Source of the DNA: Nocardioides immobilis
GTDB taxonomy: Bacteria > Actinomycetota > Actinomycetes > Propionibacteriales > Nocardioidaceae
NCBI RefSeq assembly: GCF_003515065.1
Contig: NZ_QXGH01000011.1
Span: 292,650 to 356,649, forward strand
Length of the DNA: 64,000 bases
Direction: 5' to 3'
The notes under the pieces are model-generated. The model was given only the letters and a program-made list of their open reading frames with translations, was not told where the DNA came from and searched no databases. Shown in pieces: positions 9,135-18,631 of the stretch (its first letter is position 1; each line of letters begins with the position of its first letter). A program made the position numbers and the translations under genes.

Positions 9135-10030
9135 GCCTCGAGCAGCACCCAGGGTGGACGGTCCTCTCCGCTTCACGGATCGGATCCGTGCATCTCCGCG
9201 ACGAGCTCCCGCTGCAGGACGCCGTCCTCACCTGGACCGACGGCGCGCAGGCAGTGGCAGCGGTCGCCGACGGGCACGGGCACAAGGCCCACTTCCGGAG
9301 CGACATCGGCTCGGCGCTGGCGGCCGTCAGTGCCGTCGAGGAGCTGCGCAGGATCGTCGGCGAGCTCACCGACCCCGAGACGGCAGGCGACATCGTCACC
9401 TCGGCTGCCGAGGCGATCGTCGACACCTGGGTCACGAAGGTCCGCCACCACATCGAGGCCAACCCGTTCGACGCCGCCGACGAGCGGTACGACGCAGCCG
9501 TCAACGACCCGCTGCGCCCCTACGGCACCACGCTGCTCGCGGCGGCCGTCTCGGGTGACCTCCTCGTCGTCCTCCAGATCGGCGACGGTGACGCGGTCCT
9601 GGTCACCGACCAGGGCGAGGCGCTGCGCGCGGTCCCCGACGACCCCGACCTCGACGGCGTCCGCACCAGCTCGCTCTGCGAGCCCGAGCCGCTGCGCGCG
9701 CTCCGTTCGGCGGTGATCGACACGCGCGTCGAGGACGTCGCGCTCATGTTCCTCTGCACCGACGGCTTCGGCACCTCGCGCGTCGACGCCGGGGGGTGGT
9801 GGCGTCAGACCGGCGAGCAGCTCGTCGACTTCGGCCGCACCCGCGGCCTCGAGTGGATCCGCGAGCAGCTGCCCCAGTGGCTGGAGGAGCCGGCCCAGAT
9901 CGGCGGCGACGACACCTCGATGGTGATCATCGCGCGCAGCAACCTCGGCGCCGGCGCCACCGACCGTCCCACCGGTCCCGGCGGCACGCTCTCGCGTCCC
10001 GAGCTCGCCGACACCCTCGACGCACCCTGA
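9131..10030 (+). CDS. PP2C-family Ser/Thr phosphatase of the triad
   Basis: The 299-residue protein shows the PP2C metal-site motifs in order: VADGHGH, GTTLLAAAV, IGDGDAVLV, LCTDGFG and GGDDTSMVII. The conserved Asp residues for two metal ions are all visible. There is no membrane segment. The GTG start overlaps the vWA stop by 4 bp. The predicted role is to remove phosphates placed by the neighbouring kinase(s) on vWA, FHA-binding or membrane targets. The gene is convergent with the anchored protein at 10041, with 10 bp between the stop codons. Confidence 0.94.
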   Translation: MSLEQHPGWTVLSASRIGSVHLRDELPLQDAVLTWTDGAQAVAAVADGHGHKAHFRSDIGSALAAVSAVEELRRIVGELTDPETAGDIVTSAAEAIVDTWVTKVRHHIEANPFDAADERYDAAVNDPLRPYGTTLLAAAVSGDLLVVLQIGDGDAVLVTDQGEALRAVPDDPDLDGVRTSSLCEPEPLRALRSAVIDTRVEDVALMFLCTDGFGTSRVDAGGWWRQTGEQLVDFGRTRGLEWIREQLPQWLEEPAQIGGDDTSMVIIARSNLGAGATDRPTGPGGTLSRPELADTLDAP

Positions 10031-10040
10031 GAAGACGCGA

Positions 10041-11660
10041 TCAGGGGAAGATCAGGTTGTAGAGCTTGAGCGGGTCGCCCTGTCCCTTGTCGTACATCTG
10101 CAGATAGCAGCGGCAGTCCAGGTCGTCGATGTAGAGGACGCCGTATTCGCTGCCGCTGTCCTGCTCCTCGACGTAGCCGTAGATCTTGCCCTGCTCGGGC
10201 TCGTCGTCGTCCTGCTGGTCGTTGTTGTTCTCGTCGGTGAACCAGTAGTCGACCACGATGTCGTCGTCCTGGCGCGCGAGTGTCCTGGCGTTGTTCCGAT
10301 ACTGCCGAAGGTCGTTGACCTTGGCGAACTTGCCGACCCAGGTGCGCCGTCCGGACCGCCGGCACTCGCTCTCCTCGGTCTCGCCGCTGGTCTCGGTCGG
10401 GATCCGGTTGCAGTTGATGATGGTGAACGTGGTCATGAACTCGTCCACGGCGAGGTCGGTCGGGCCGTCGGGCGGCGTGACCGTCGCCGACACGGCTTCG
10501 AACGCCGGGTCGAGCTGGTCGGCGGTGACTCCGGTCGCCCCGGCCAGCTCGGCCGACTGCACGCCGGCCTGGCTGTCCCAGTAGATGATCGGGGTCCCGG
10601 TGCTCTCCGGGTCGGCCGTCGTCGGGTCGAACCGGTAATAGGCGCCGGACTGGACGTCGGAGACGATCGTTCCCTCGGCGTAGTTGAGCCGGCGCTGACG
10701 TGCCGCCCTCAGCTCGGCGTCGGAGGAGTACGTCGTCAGCACCAGCGTGCCCTGCGGGAAGGTGCAGGAGATCTTCTCCTCCTGGCCCGACTGCGGGTCT
10801 GCCGCGACACAGTCGTCCATGCCGGAGGTCACCATCGTCCCGAGGCTCTGGTAGCGCTCGTTGAGCGCCTCGAAGGACACGTCCGGCCCCTCGTCCTCGG
10901 TGTTGGTGGTGGAGCCGGTCTTCGCGTCGTTGTCGCCGTCACCGTCGCTGTCATCGGTGGCCTTGATGATCGCGAAGATGCCGCCACCGACGACGAGCGC
11001 GAGCACGACCGCGCCGATCAGGACGAACGGCCAGACCTTGCGCTTCTTGCGCGGCGCCGCGTGGCCGTAGCCGCCGTACGACGCCGGGGGCGGCGGGGCG
11101 CCGTAGGACCCGAGCGAGGTCGGGCCCGGCGCCGACCCGGGCACACCGGACTGGACGCCGGGGGTGGGGCCGGAGCTCGGCCAGACCGGGGAGGTCGGCG
11201 GCGGCGCGCCCATGCTCGGGCCGGGGCCCGGAGCGGGGGTGCTGCCGGGAGCGCCCGGCGGCGGCAGCATGGTCGCCGGGCCGCCGGGCGGCGGCGCGGG
11301 CGCCGAGTTGTGCTGCGTGCGGTAGCGCCGCACCTGGACGTCGGAGACCTTGCCGGTCGCGTAGCCGAGGACGGCGAGCGCCCACATGGCGCCCCCGACG
11401 TCCGCGCTGCCGCGGTCGCGCGCGAGCCGGCCGCCGGCCTCGCTGACCGCGCGGTCCGCGTCGGCGCCGCTGTCGAGCATCGAGATCATGGCCTGGTAGG
11501 CACCGAGCCGGACGGCGTCGACCAGCAGGTTGATGTCACCCGTGGACGCGCTGTCCTCGTCGAGGTAGTCGTCGAGCGCCCCACGGAAGCTGTCGGCGTC
11601 GTTGAACAGCTCCCGGCCCTGGCTCCGCCCCAAGGCGTACAGGCTCTCGTGCAGTTCCAT
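10041..11660 (-). CDS. Membrane-anchored protein with unrecognised N-terminal domain (paralogue 1)
   Basis: The 539-residue protein has four parts: an N-terminal helical domain (1-~118), a Pro/Gly/Ala-rich linker (~119-200), one transmembrane helix (after the basic RKKRK stretch), and a ~300-residue extracytoplasmic region. That region starts with a Thr/Asp-rich stretch and contains several Cys residues (MDDCVA, KISCTF, INCNR, LDCRCYL). The N-terminal domain is shared with the protein at 22430: both start ME-H, and both contain VDAV-LGA-Q, LAR-R and YATG-V-D-VR-YR. I do not recognise either domain. It lies 88 bp downstream of a soluble kinase gene and beside the PP2C gene, so it may be a phosphorylation target or sensor. 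Confidence 0.85.
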   Translation of the reverse strand: MELHESLYALGRSQGRELFNDADSFRGALDDYLDEDSASTGDINLLVDAVRLGAYQAMISMLDSGADADRAVSEAGGRLARDRGSADVGGAMWALAVLGYATGKVSDVQVRRYRTQHNSAPAPPPGGPATMLPPPGAPGSTPAPGPGPSMGAPPPTSPVWPSSGPTPGVQSGVPGSAPGPTSLGSYGAPPPPASYGGYGHAAPRKKRKVWPFVLIGAVVLALVVGGGIFAIIKATDDSDGDGDNDAKTGSTTNTEDEGPDVSFEALNERYQSLGTMVTSGMDDCVAADPQSGQEEKISCTFPQGTLVLTTYSSDAELRAARQRRLNYAEGTIVSDVQSGAYYRFDPTTADPESTGTPIIYWDSQAGVQSAELAGATGVTADQLDPAFEAVSATVTPPDGPTDLAVDEFMTTFTIINCNRIPTETSGETEESECRRSGRRTWVGKFAKVNDLRQYRNNARTLARQDDDIVVDYWFTDENNNDQQDDDEPEQGKIYGYVEEQDSGSEYGVLYIDDLDCRCYLQMYDKGQGDPLKLYNLIFP

Positions 11661-11748
11661 GAATCTCCCCGTTGGTGATCTCGTCGCCGGCCGGCGTCGG
11701 GAATCCTAGTTACCCCGCGGCCGCGGGTGCGTCACCACACCCCGTCGG

Positions 11749-12561
<813 letters not shown>

Positions 12562-12824
12562 GCGCTCCTCCGATGGCTCTTGACGGGCGGCAGCGCCACC
12601 AACGTTCCGTGCACGGAGGCAGCGTCGCCCTTCGGGTCAACAGCATGGCATGTGCCACCGATCCGGTCGCCCAAAACCGCAACCCCGTTTCGGGTATTCA
12701 TCCTGCCGGACGGTTTTCGCCCCGAACCTTTCCCTGTTCATGATTCGGAGGCGCGGTGAGGGGTAGCCGGTGTAGCGTTCCGGACGCACCTGAGGCGGAA
12801 CCTCCCAACGACCAAGGAGGCACG

Positions 12825-14444
12825 TTGATCGAGCCCACTGCAGCATCGGTGGTACCGACCACAGACCCCAACACGTACCTGCCGGCTCAGCCGATGCCCG
12901 CCGGTGACCTCACCGACCAGATGCTCGCGACCGACTTCTGGACCGACGAGCTCGTCGCCGGCGCCGGCATCCCGATCGTGGACGTCCCGTTCGTCACCGT
13001 CGGCTCGGGCATCGGCAGCTTCGTGACGGTCGACTACCTGCGGATCGCAGGCGTGCCCACCTCGCAGATGCGGGTCCTGGGCACCCTCGACCACCCGTGG
13101 CAGACCTACGAGTACCTCACCCGGGTCTCCCAGATCCCGCGCGGCGAGCGGCTCCGGTCCGACTCCGCGTCGCGGCCGGACAACATCTGGGGCTTCCCGT
13201 CGTACGGTTTCAGCGAAGGCGTCCGCAACTTCAACCTCAAGGTCCTCTGGGGCCTGTTCACCGAGCCGATCTTCTCCGACTACTACACCCCGAAGGCCGG
13301 CCAGGCCTTCGAGACGATGGAGCGCGAGAAGAACCGGATCGGCTACGACGAGATGCTCGTCAAGGGCCTGGTCCGGATCGTGCGCCGCCGTTACGGCGGC
13401 GGCTACTTCACGATCCTCACGCCGCCCGAGGGGGCCTCCGCCACCAAGCGAGTGGCCTTCCGGTCGCAGTACGTCCACCTCGCCGTGGGCTACCCCGGCC
13501 TGAAGTTCCTCCCGGAGCTCCAGCGCTACCGCACCGAGCACAACGACTACCGCCACATCGTCAACGCCTACGAGGCGCACGAGCACGTCTACGAGCGGCT
13601 CCTGCAGCAGCCCAGCACCGTGATGGTGCGCGGGGGCGGCATCGTCGCATCCCGGGTGCTGCAGCGGCTGATGGACGACCGCCTCCTCAAGGGCGCGCAG
13701 ACCAACATCGTCCACCTGTTCCGGACCTACTACCACGGCACCAACGACGGCTACGGCAACGAGGAGGACTCGCGCCCCGGCGGCGGGAAGACCCGGATCT
13801 TCATGCGTCGGCGCGGCGAGAACGGCTGGGCCTACCAGGGCTTCAACTACCCGAAGTCGGTGTGGGGCGGCCAGCTCAAGAAGCAGGTCCGCGGACTCGA
13901 GGGCGAGCAGCGCGCCGAGATCTACAAGCGCATGGGCGGCACCAACACCCCGTGGCGCAAGCTCTGGCAGAAGCAGATGAACCAGGGCCGCCGCGAGGGC
14001 TGGTACACCCCGCTCGTCGGCACCGTCGACGACATGCAGCCCAACGGCGAGCGGATCGTCAACCACGTGCGGACGGCGCAGGGCACGGTCCCGGTCGAGG
14101 TCGACTTCGTCATCGACTGCACCGGGCTCGAGGCCGACATCGCCGAGCACCGGCTGCTCAAGGACCTGCTGGAGCACGGCGGCGCGAGCCGCAACCCCTC
14201 CGGCCGGCTCAACGTGGACCGCAACTTCGAGCTGATCGGCACCCGCTCGGGCAACGGCGCGATGTACGCCTCGGGCGCCACCACCCTCGGCGGCTACTTC
14301 CCGGGCGTCGACACCTTCCTCGGCCTGCAGGTCGCCGCGCAGGAGATCTACCAGGACCTCCACAAGCGGAAGTTCTGCAAGCGGATCGGTCCGGTGCGCT
14401 CGACGATCCAGTGGTGGAAGTGGCTGTTCGGGAGCGCGCCGTGA
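12825..14444 (+). CDS. FAD/NAD(P)-binding oxidoreductase-like protein
   Basis: A 539-residue protein with a Rossmann-type nucleotide-binding loop, TVGSGIGSF, about 60 residues from the start, and a later motif DFVIDCTGLEADI typical of two-dinucleotide-binding flavoproteins. A terminal segment near ASGATTLGGYFPG resembles the second FAD contact of such enzymes. I chose the TTG at 12825 because AAGGAGG sits 4 nt upstream; no other start has such support. The substrate is unknown. The next two genes (four-helix membrane protein, zinc-ribbon FHA protein) lie on the same strand 52 and then 1 bp apart, so they probably form one operon. That arrangement ties the enzyme to the phospho-signalling region. 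Confidence 0.8.
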   Translation: MIEPTAASVVPTTDPNTYLPAQPMPAGDLTDQMLATDFWTDELVAGAGIPIVDVPFVTVGSGIGSFVTVDYLRIAGVPTSQMRVLGTLDHPWQTYEYLTRVSQIPRGERLRSDSASRPDNIWGFPSYGFSEGVRNFNLKVLWGLFTEPIFSDYYTPKAGQAFETMEREKNRIGYDEMLVKGLVRIVRRRYGGGYFTILTPPEGASATKRVAFRSQYVHLAVGYPGLKFLPELQRYRTEHNDYRHIVNAYEAHEHVYERLLQQPSTVMVRGGGIVASRVLQRLMDDRLLKGAQTNIVHLFRTYYHGTNDGYGNEEDSRPGGGKTRIFMRRRGENGWAYQGFNYPKSVWGGQLKKQVRGLEGEQRAEIYKRMGGTNTPWRKLWQKQMNQGRREGWYTPLVGTVDDMQPNGERIVNHVRTAQGTVPVEVDFVIDCTGLEADIAEHRLLKDLLEHGGASRNPSGRLNVDRNFELIGTRSGNGAMYASGATTLGGYFPGVDTFLGLQVAAQEIYQDLHKRKFCKRIGPVRSTIQWWKWLFGSAP

Positions 14445-14496
14445 CCCGACAGCCCGACCACTCCCCTGCCCCCTGGACCTGCCGAGGAGCCCACTG

Positions 14497-14973
14497 ATGT
14501 TGCCCACCTTGAACGGGCGGTTGCAGACCCGCATCTTCATGCTCGTCGTCTTCGGCGGCATCATCACGTTCCTGATCACGCCGGTCCTGCCCGACGGTCG
14601 GCCCGGGCTCCCCGGGTTCGACGGTGACTTCTACCGGATCACCTACATCATCCTGGCCACGGTTCTCGTGCTCGGGATCGTGTGGGAGCTCATCTACCAC
14701 GTGATCCAGCAGTTCCGCTGGGAGAAGGACTGGCCGACCCTGTTCGGCCTGATCACCGCCATCAACGAGGGTGCCCTGGTCTGGCTGCTCCTCGACCTGG
14801 GCCTGGTCCCCGGCATGGTCGACGGCGTCAACGAGGGGAACCTGCCGTCGTTCTTCTTCTGGGCGTTCTTCATCGACTTCTCGGTCATCTGGTTCATCAT
14901 CTGGCTCTGGACCAACGGACCGATGCGGGTGCCGCTCATCCGGTGGCGCTTCTTCGGCGGAAGGATCGTGTGA
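14497..14973 (+). CDS. Four-helix integral membrane protein
   Basis: The 158-residue protein has four predicted transmembrane helices (about 12-31, 47-70, 82-103, 117-142) with short loops and a basic C-terminus. The third and fourth loops carry acidic residues. I do not recognise a family and see no catalytic motif. It lies 52 bp after the oxidoreductase and its TGA is followed after 1 bp by the GTG of the FHA gene, so the three are likely cotranscribed and the last two translationally coupled. It may anchor the complex to the membrane, but this is inference. Confidence 0.82.
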   Translation: MLPTLNGRLQTRIFMLVVFGGIITFLITPVLPDGRPGLPGFDGDFYRITYIILATVLVLGIVWELIYHVIQQFRWEKDWPTLFGLITAINEGALVWLLLDLGLVPGMVDGVNEGNLPSFFFWAFFIDFSVIWFIIWLWTNGPMRVPLIRWRFFGGRIV

Positions 14974-14974
14974 C

Positions 14975-16363
14975 GTGAAGCAGTCAGCAGAGGACTGGAC
15001 CCGCGCGACCGTCGTCCCCGGTGCCGGCGACGGCACCCTCGCCCGGATCGGACCGGTCGTGCTCCTGGTCGGCTCGACCGACCCCGAGGTGGTGCGGCCG
15101 TACGTCGACCACGCGCAGATGGTGGCCGCCAACGGCGGTCAGGGCCGCCAGCTCGTGCGCGGCTACGCGCTGATGCTGTCGACGGCCGTCGAGCAGTCAC
15201 CGGGCTTCGCGGCGCTGGCGCCGCACTCGACGGGCCTCGCCGTGTTCGTCGACGGCGACGTCGTCGTGACCGTCGGTGACGAGCGGATCTCGGGCGCCGA
15301 CTCCCTCGCCTGGGTCGAGCGGCTGATCCCGTGGCCGATCGACGAGGTGACCGTGACCCTGCCCGGTGCGAGCCCGGCCGACCCCGGGTCGTCGTACCGC
15401 CTCGACGGCGGCGTCATCCAGGCCGGCGCCCTGGTCGTGCCGAGCGGGGCCCCCACGGGTGACTCGATGATGATGGCGCCCGCGATGAGCGACACCATGA
15501 GTGCGCCCGCCGAGGTGGCGAGCGACGAGCCGACCGGCGAGATGCCGGCCGCCGAGGCGCCGGCCGTGCCCGAGACGCCGGTGTGGCCCGAGACGCCGGC
15601 CGCGCCGGAGCCGCCCGCCGCTCCCGCTCCCCCGCCTGCGCCCGAGCCGCCGCCCGCTCCCGAGCCGGTGATGGCCGACGACCACGGACACGACCACGAC
15701 CACGCCGAGCACGACCACCCGCACCCGGCACAGGCCGCTCCGCCGGCCGGACGGCCGCTGCCGCCGCCGCAGCCCGACGAGCAGATCCAGTTCCAGTCGG
15801 TGCTGATCGGCGAGATGGACGACGACGACTTCGAGCCGCTGCCGCTCGTCGACGACGTGAGCGTGATCCAGGAGGCTGGCGACGCGCCGCGGCAGGAGGT
15901 GCGCGGGGTCTACTGCAAGAACCGCCACTTCAACGACCCGCGCCAGCTCTTCTGCGCCGTCTGCGGCATCAACATGGTGCAGCAGACACCGGTGCTCGTG
16001 GCCGGCGTCCGACCGCCGCTGGGTGTCGTCGTGCTCGATGACGGCTCCGTGTTCCAGCTCGACACCCCCTACCTCCTGGGCCGCGACCCGAACGCCGACG
16101 AGCGGGTCCAGGCAGGCGAGTTCCGCGGACTGCCGATCATCGACCAGTCCAACCAGGTCTCCCGGGTGCACGCCCGGCTCGAGCTGCGCGGGTGGGACGT
16201 CGTACTGATCGACAACAACTCGACCAACGGGACGTTCATCCACGTGCCGAAGACGCCCGACTGGCAGCGGATGCCACCGGGTGGGGAGCACATCCTGGTG
16301 CAGGGCACCCGGATGCGGATCGGTCACCGCACGCTGGCGTTCAACACGCACGCCGGAGGCTGA
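14975..16363 (+). CDS. Zinc-ribbon and FHA domain protein with His-rich linker
   Basis: This 462-residue soluble protein begins with a ~140-residue domain I cannot name. A long Pro/Ala/Glu linker follows that includes a His/Asp run (HGHDHDHAEHDHPH) likely to bind metal. Next comes a zinc-ribbon-like segment with VYCKNRHF and FCAVCG, then a C-terminal FHA domain (about 345-460) with LGRDP, SRVHARLEL and NNSTNGTF. The FHA residues expected for phospho-Thr binding are intact. The GTG at 14975 has GGAAGGA upstream and directly follows the previous stop. It is probably a reader of kinase output; the His run and ribbon suggest metal responsiveness, which is inference. Confidence 0.9.
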   Translation: MKQSAEDWTRATVVPGAGDGTLARIGPVVLLVGSTDPEVVRPYVDHAQMVAANGGQGRQLVRGYALMLSTAVEQSPGFAALAPHSTGLAVFVDGDVVVTVGDERISGADSLAWVERLIPWPIDEVTVTLPGASPADPGSSYRLDGGVIQAGALVVPSGAPTGDSMMMAPAMSDTMSAPAEVASDEPTGEMPAAEAPAVPETPVWPETPAAPEPPAAPAPPPAPEPPPAPEPVMADDHGHDHDHAEHDHPHPAQAAPPAGRPLPPPQPDEQIQFQSVLIGEMDDDDFEPLPLVDDVSVIQEAGDAPRQEVRGVYCKNRHFNDPRQLFCAVCGINMVQQTPVLVAGVRPPLGVVVLDDGSVFQLDTPYLLGRDPNADERVQAGEFRGLPIIDQSNQVSRVHARLELRGWDVVLIDNNSTNGTFIHVPKTPDWQRMPPGGEHILVQGTRMRIGHRTLAFNTHAGG

Positions 16364-16378
16364 GCGAAGACGCAGCCA

Positions 16379-16407
16379 GCGGGGAGTCGCCATCGGCGGC
16401 TCCCCGC
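16379..16407. terminator. Bidirectional hairpin terminator
   Basis: A 13-bp stem (GCGGGGAGTCGCC against GGCGGCTCCCCGC, one G-T wobble) with a 3-nt loop lies between the convergent FHA gene and the antiporter gene. There is no long T-run, as is common in high-GC actinobacteria. Confidence 0.7.
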
Positions 16408-16418
16408 TTCGCGTTGTG

Positions 16419-18509
16419 CTACTCCGCGCCGATCGCGGCGGTGGCACCCAGGTCGACGGTGGCGAAGTCGACGGGTACGGCGTCCGGCTCGCTGCGAGCT
16501 CCGAGGGATGCGGTCGGGACCGCGTCCACGGCGGCAACGTCGATCACCGCTGCCGTCAGCCCCGAGTCGGGGTCGGGGGTCATCGGCTCGGTGACCCGGA
16601 GACCCCGCTCCTCGAGCGCGGCCCGGATGGTGGCGAGGCGGCGACCGCCCTCAGCCGGAAGCTGCAGCGCAACCTGTCGCGCCACCGCCAGCCGCGCCCC
16701 GAGCACGACCGCTGCGTCGCCGTTGCTGTCGGGGGTGAAGGCGACCGAGACCGGGACGCTGTCCGGGAAGCGCTCGGTGCCCGTCGCGACCACCGTGGCC
16801 GGGCAGTCGACCACCGCGAGCACGGCGTCGAGCGAGGGGTCGTCGGACCAGGCCACCACTCCCTGCGGGGCGAGCACCTGCACGAGCTCGGCCAGGTCCT
16901 CCTCGACGTCGGCGCTCGGGTGCGCGATCACCCGGACGGGCACGCCGACCTCCTCGCCGCGGCGCACCAGCACCTGCTGGCGCTCCATGGCCTCGGCCAT
17001 CTCGGCGAGCTCGCCGGACAGGCCGCTGCCGAGGTCGAGCAGGCGGCCCTGGGGCTGGAGGTCGGCGATGACGATCTCGGCGGGCTGGGCACCGGCAAGC
17101 ATCGCGACCGCGACCTCGAGCGGGACCTCGTTGTCGGCACCGGGCCGGCTCAGCACCAAGATCCGGTCGACCGCCTCGTCGCCGAGGGCGGCCCGCTCCG
17201 CCTCGGCGATGTCGCGGGCGACGCGTCGCTGCGGGTAGGTGAAGTTGAGGAGCGGGCCGGTCATCACCGTGGTCACCAGCGCCATGATCACCATCAGCGT
17301 GAACAGCTCCTGGCTCAACAGGCCCTTCTCGAGGCCGACGTTGAGGATGATCAGCTCGGTCAGGCCGCGGGTGTTCATCAGCAGCCCCAGCGAGCTGGCC
17401 TGCCAGTGCGGGACCTGCTGGATCCGGGCGCCCACGTACGCGCCGACGTACTTGCCGACGATGGCTACCGCGAGGATCGCCACAAGCGGCAGGATGTGCT
17501 CCGAGCCGAGACCCTGGATGTTGACCTTGAGGCCCGAGATCAGGAAGAAGACCGGCAGCAGCAGGAGCACCGCGATCTGCTCCAGCCGGACCAGGATCTC
17601 GTGTCGTAGGGCGGCTGCGTTCTCGTGCGGGATGATCGCGCCGAAGAGGAACGCCCCGAAGATGAAGTGGATCCCGATGACCTCGGTGGCGCCCGCGAAC
17701 AGCAGCATGCCGACCAGGACGACGCTGAGGATCGTGGGGGTCAGCTCGCCGGCCTTCCTGTACGCCGACGTCAGCCAGGTCAGCGCGGGACGGACCACGA
17801 AGATCGCGAAGAGCACGAACGGGATCGCCAGGTAGATCGCCCACCCGGGCAGGTGTCCGTGACTGCCCTCGATGCCCGACGTTGCGAGCACGACCGCCAG
17901 CAGCGTCCACGCGATGATGTCGTCCGTCGCGGCGCACGCCAGCGCCAGTCCCCCGGTCTCGGTGCGGTGCATCCGCCGGTCGGTCAGGATCCGGGCGAGG
18001 ACCGGGAACGCGGTGATCGACATCGCCGCGCCCATGAAGAGCGCGAACGGCCAGAAGTCGACGCCGTCGGGTTTCAGGGCTGCCGTCGCGTCGGTCTCGA
18101 CGAAGACCTTCGCCAGTCCGATGCCGAGACTGAAGGGCAGCACGATCGAGCAGACCGAGACCGATCCGGCGACCTTGCCGCGACCCTTGACCAGCGAGAT
18201 GTCGAGCTCCAGGCCGACGACGAACATGAAGAGCACCAGCCCGACCCGGGCCAGCACCTCGAGGAAGCCACGCTGCTCGATCGGGAACAGGTCGCCGCTC
18301 AGCTCCATGCCGAGCAGGCTCGGGCCGAGCAGCACGCCGGCGGCGATCTCGCCGACGACCGGCGGGATCCCGATCTTGCCGACGGCGGCGCCGGCGAGTC
18401 GTGCGACCACGATGATCAGTGCCAGCAGCCCGAGGATCACGGCGATGTCGAGCAGCTTGGCCGTCACGATCGGCTCCGCTGCGCCGGACCAGGCAATGAC
18501 GTGGGACAT
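16419..18509 (-). CDS. CPA2-family cation:proton antiporter with C-terminal USP-like domain
   Basis: A 696-residue protein. The first ~430 residues hold about 12-13 hydrophobic helices with CPA2 features (PPVVGEIAAGVLLGPS, LFMFVVGLELD, and ATDDIIAW carrying the paired Asp of the ion site). The remaining ~260 residues form a soluble region that looks like universal-stress-protein folds (starting at DRILVLSRPG). It should exchange K+ or Na+ for protons across the membrane, with the cytoplasmic domain likely regulatory. AGGAGG stands just before the ATG. The gene is monocistronic as far as can be seen. The exact ion cannot be told from sequence. Confidence 0.9.
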   Translation of the reverse strand: MSHVIAWSGAAEPIVTAKLLDIAVILGLLALIIVVARLAGAAVGKIGIPPVVGEIAAGVLLGPSLLGMELSGDLFPIEQRGFLEVLARVGLVLFMFVVGLELDISLVKGRGKVAGSVSVCSIVLPFSLGIGLAKVFVETDATAALKPDGVDFWPFALFMGAAMSITAFPVLARILTDRRMHRTETGGLALACAATDDIIAWTLLAVVLATSGIEGSHGHLPGWAIYLAIPFVLFAIFVVRPALTWLTSAYRKAGELTPTILSVVLVGMLLFAGATEVIGIHFIFGAFLFGAIIPHENAAALRHEILVRLEQIAVLLLLPVFFLISGLKVNIQGLGSEHILPLVAILAVAIVGKYVGAYVGARIQQVPHWQASSLGLLMNTRGLTELIILNVGLEKGLLSQELFTLMVIMALVTTVMTGPLLNFTYPQRRVARDIAEAERAALGDEAVDRILVLSRPGADNEVPLEVAVAMLAGAQPAEIVIADLQPQGRLLDLGSGLSGELAEMAEAMERQQVLVRRGEEVGVPVRVIAHPSADVEEDLAELVQVLAPQGVVAWSDDPSLDAVLAVVDCPATVVATGTERFPDSVPVSVAFTPDSNGDAAVVLGARLAVARQVALQLPAEGGRRLATIRAALEERGLRVTEPMTPDPDSGLTAAVIDVAAVDAVPTASLGARSEPDAVPVDFATVDLGATAAIGAE

Positions 18510-18631
18510 GCATCCTCCTGGGGGGTGGTTCAGCCTGCGTCAGCCTATTGCGTCTATCCCGTGCGTGGTGCCCTAACCGCGAGGATCAGCCTTCCGGACG
18601 AATTCCGCCACCGCGACCGGGACCCTGCGCG

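Noticed and set aside
12562..12824. A small RNA or gene in the gap between the soluble kinase and the oxidoreductase
   Set aside because: Only a possible TAGCGT -10-like box near 12775 and the oxidoreductase ribosome site were seen. No stable hairpin or reading frame is convincing.
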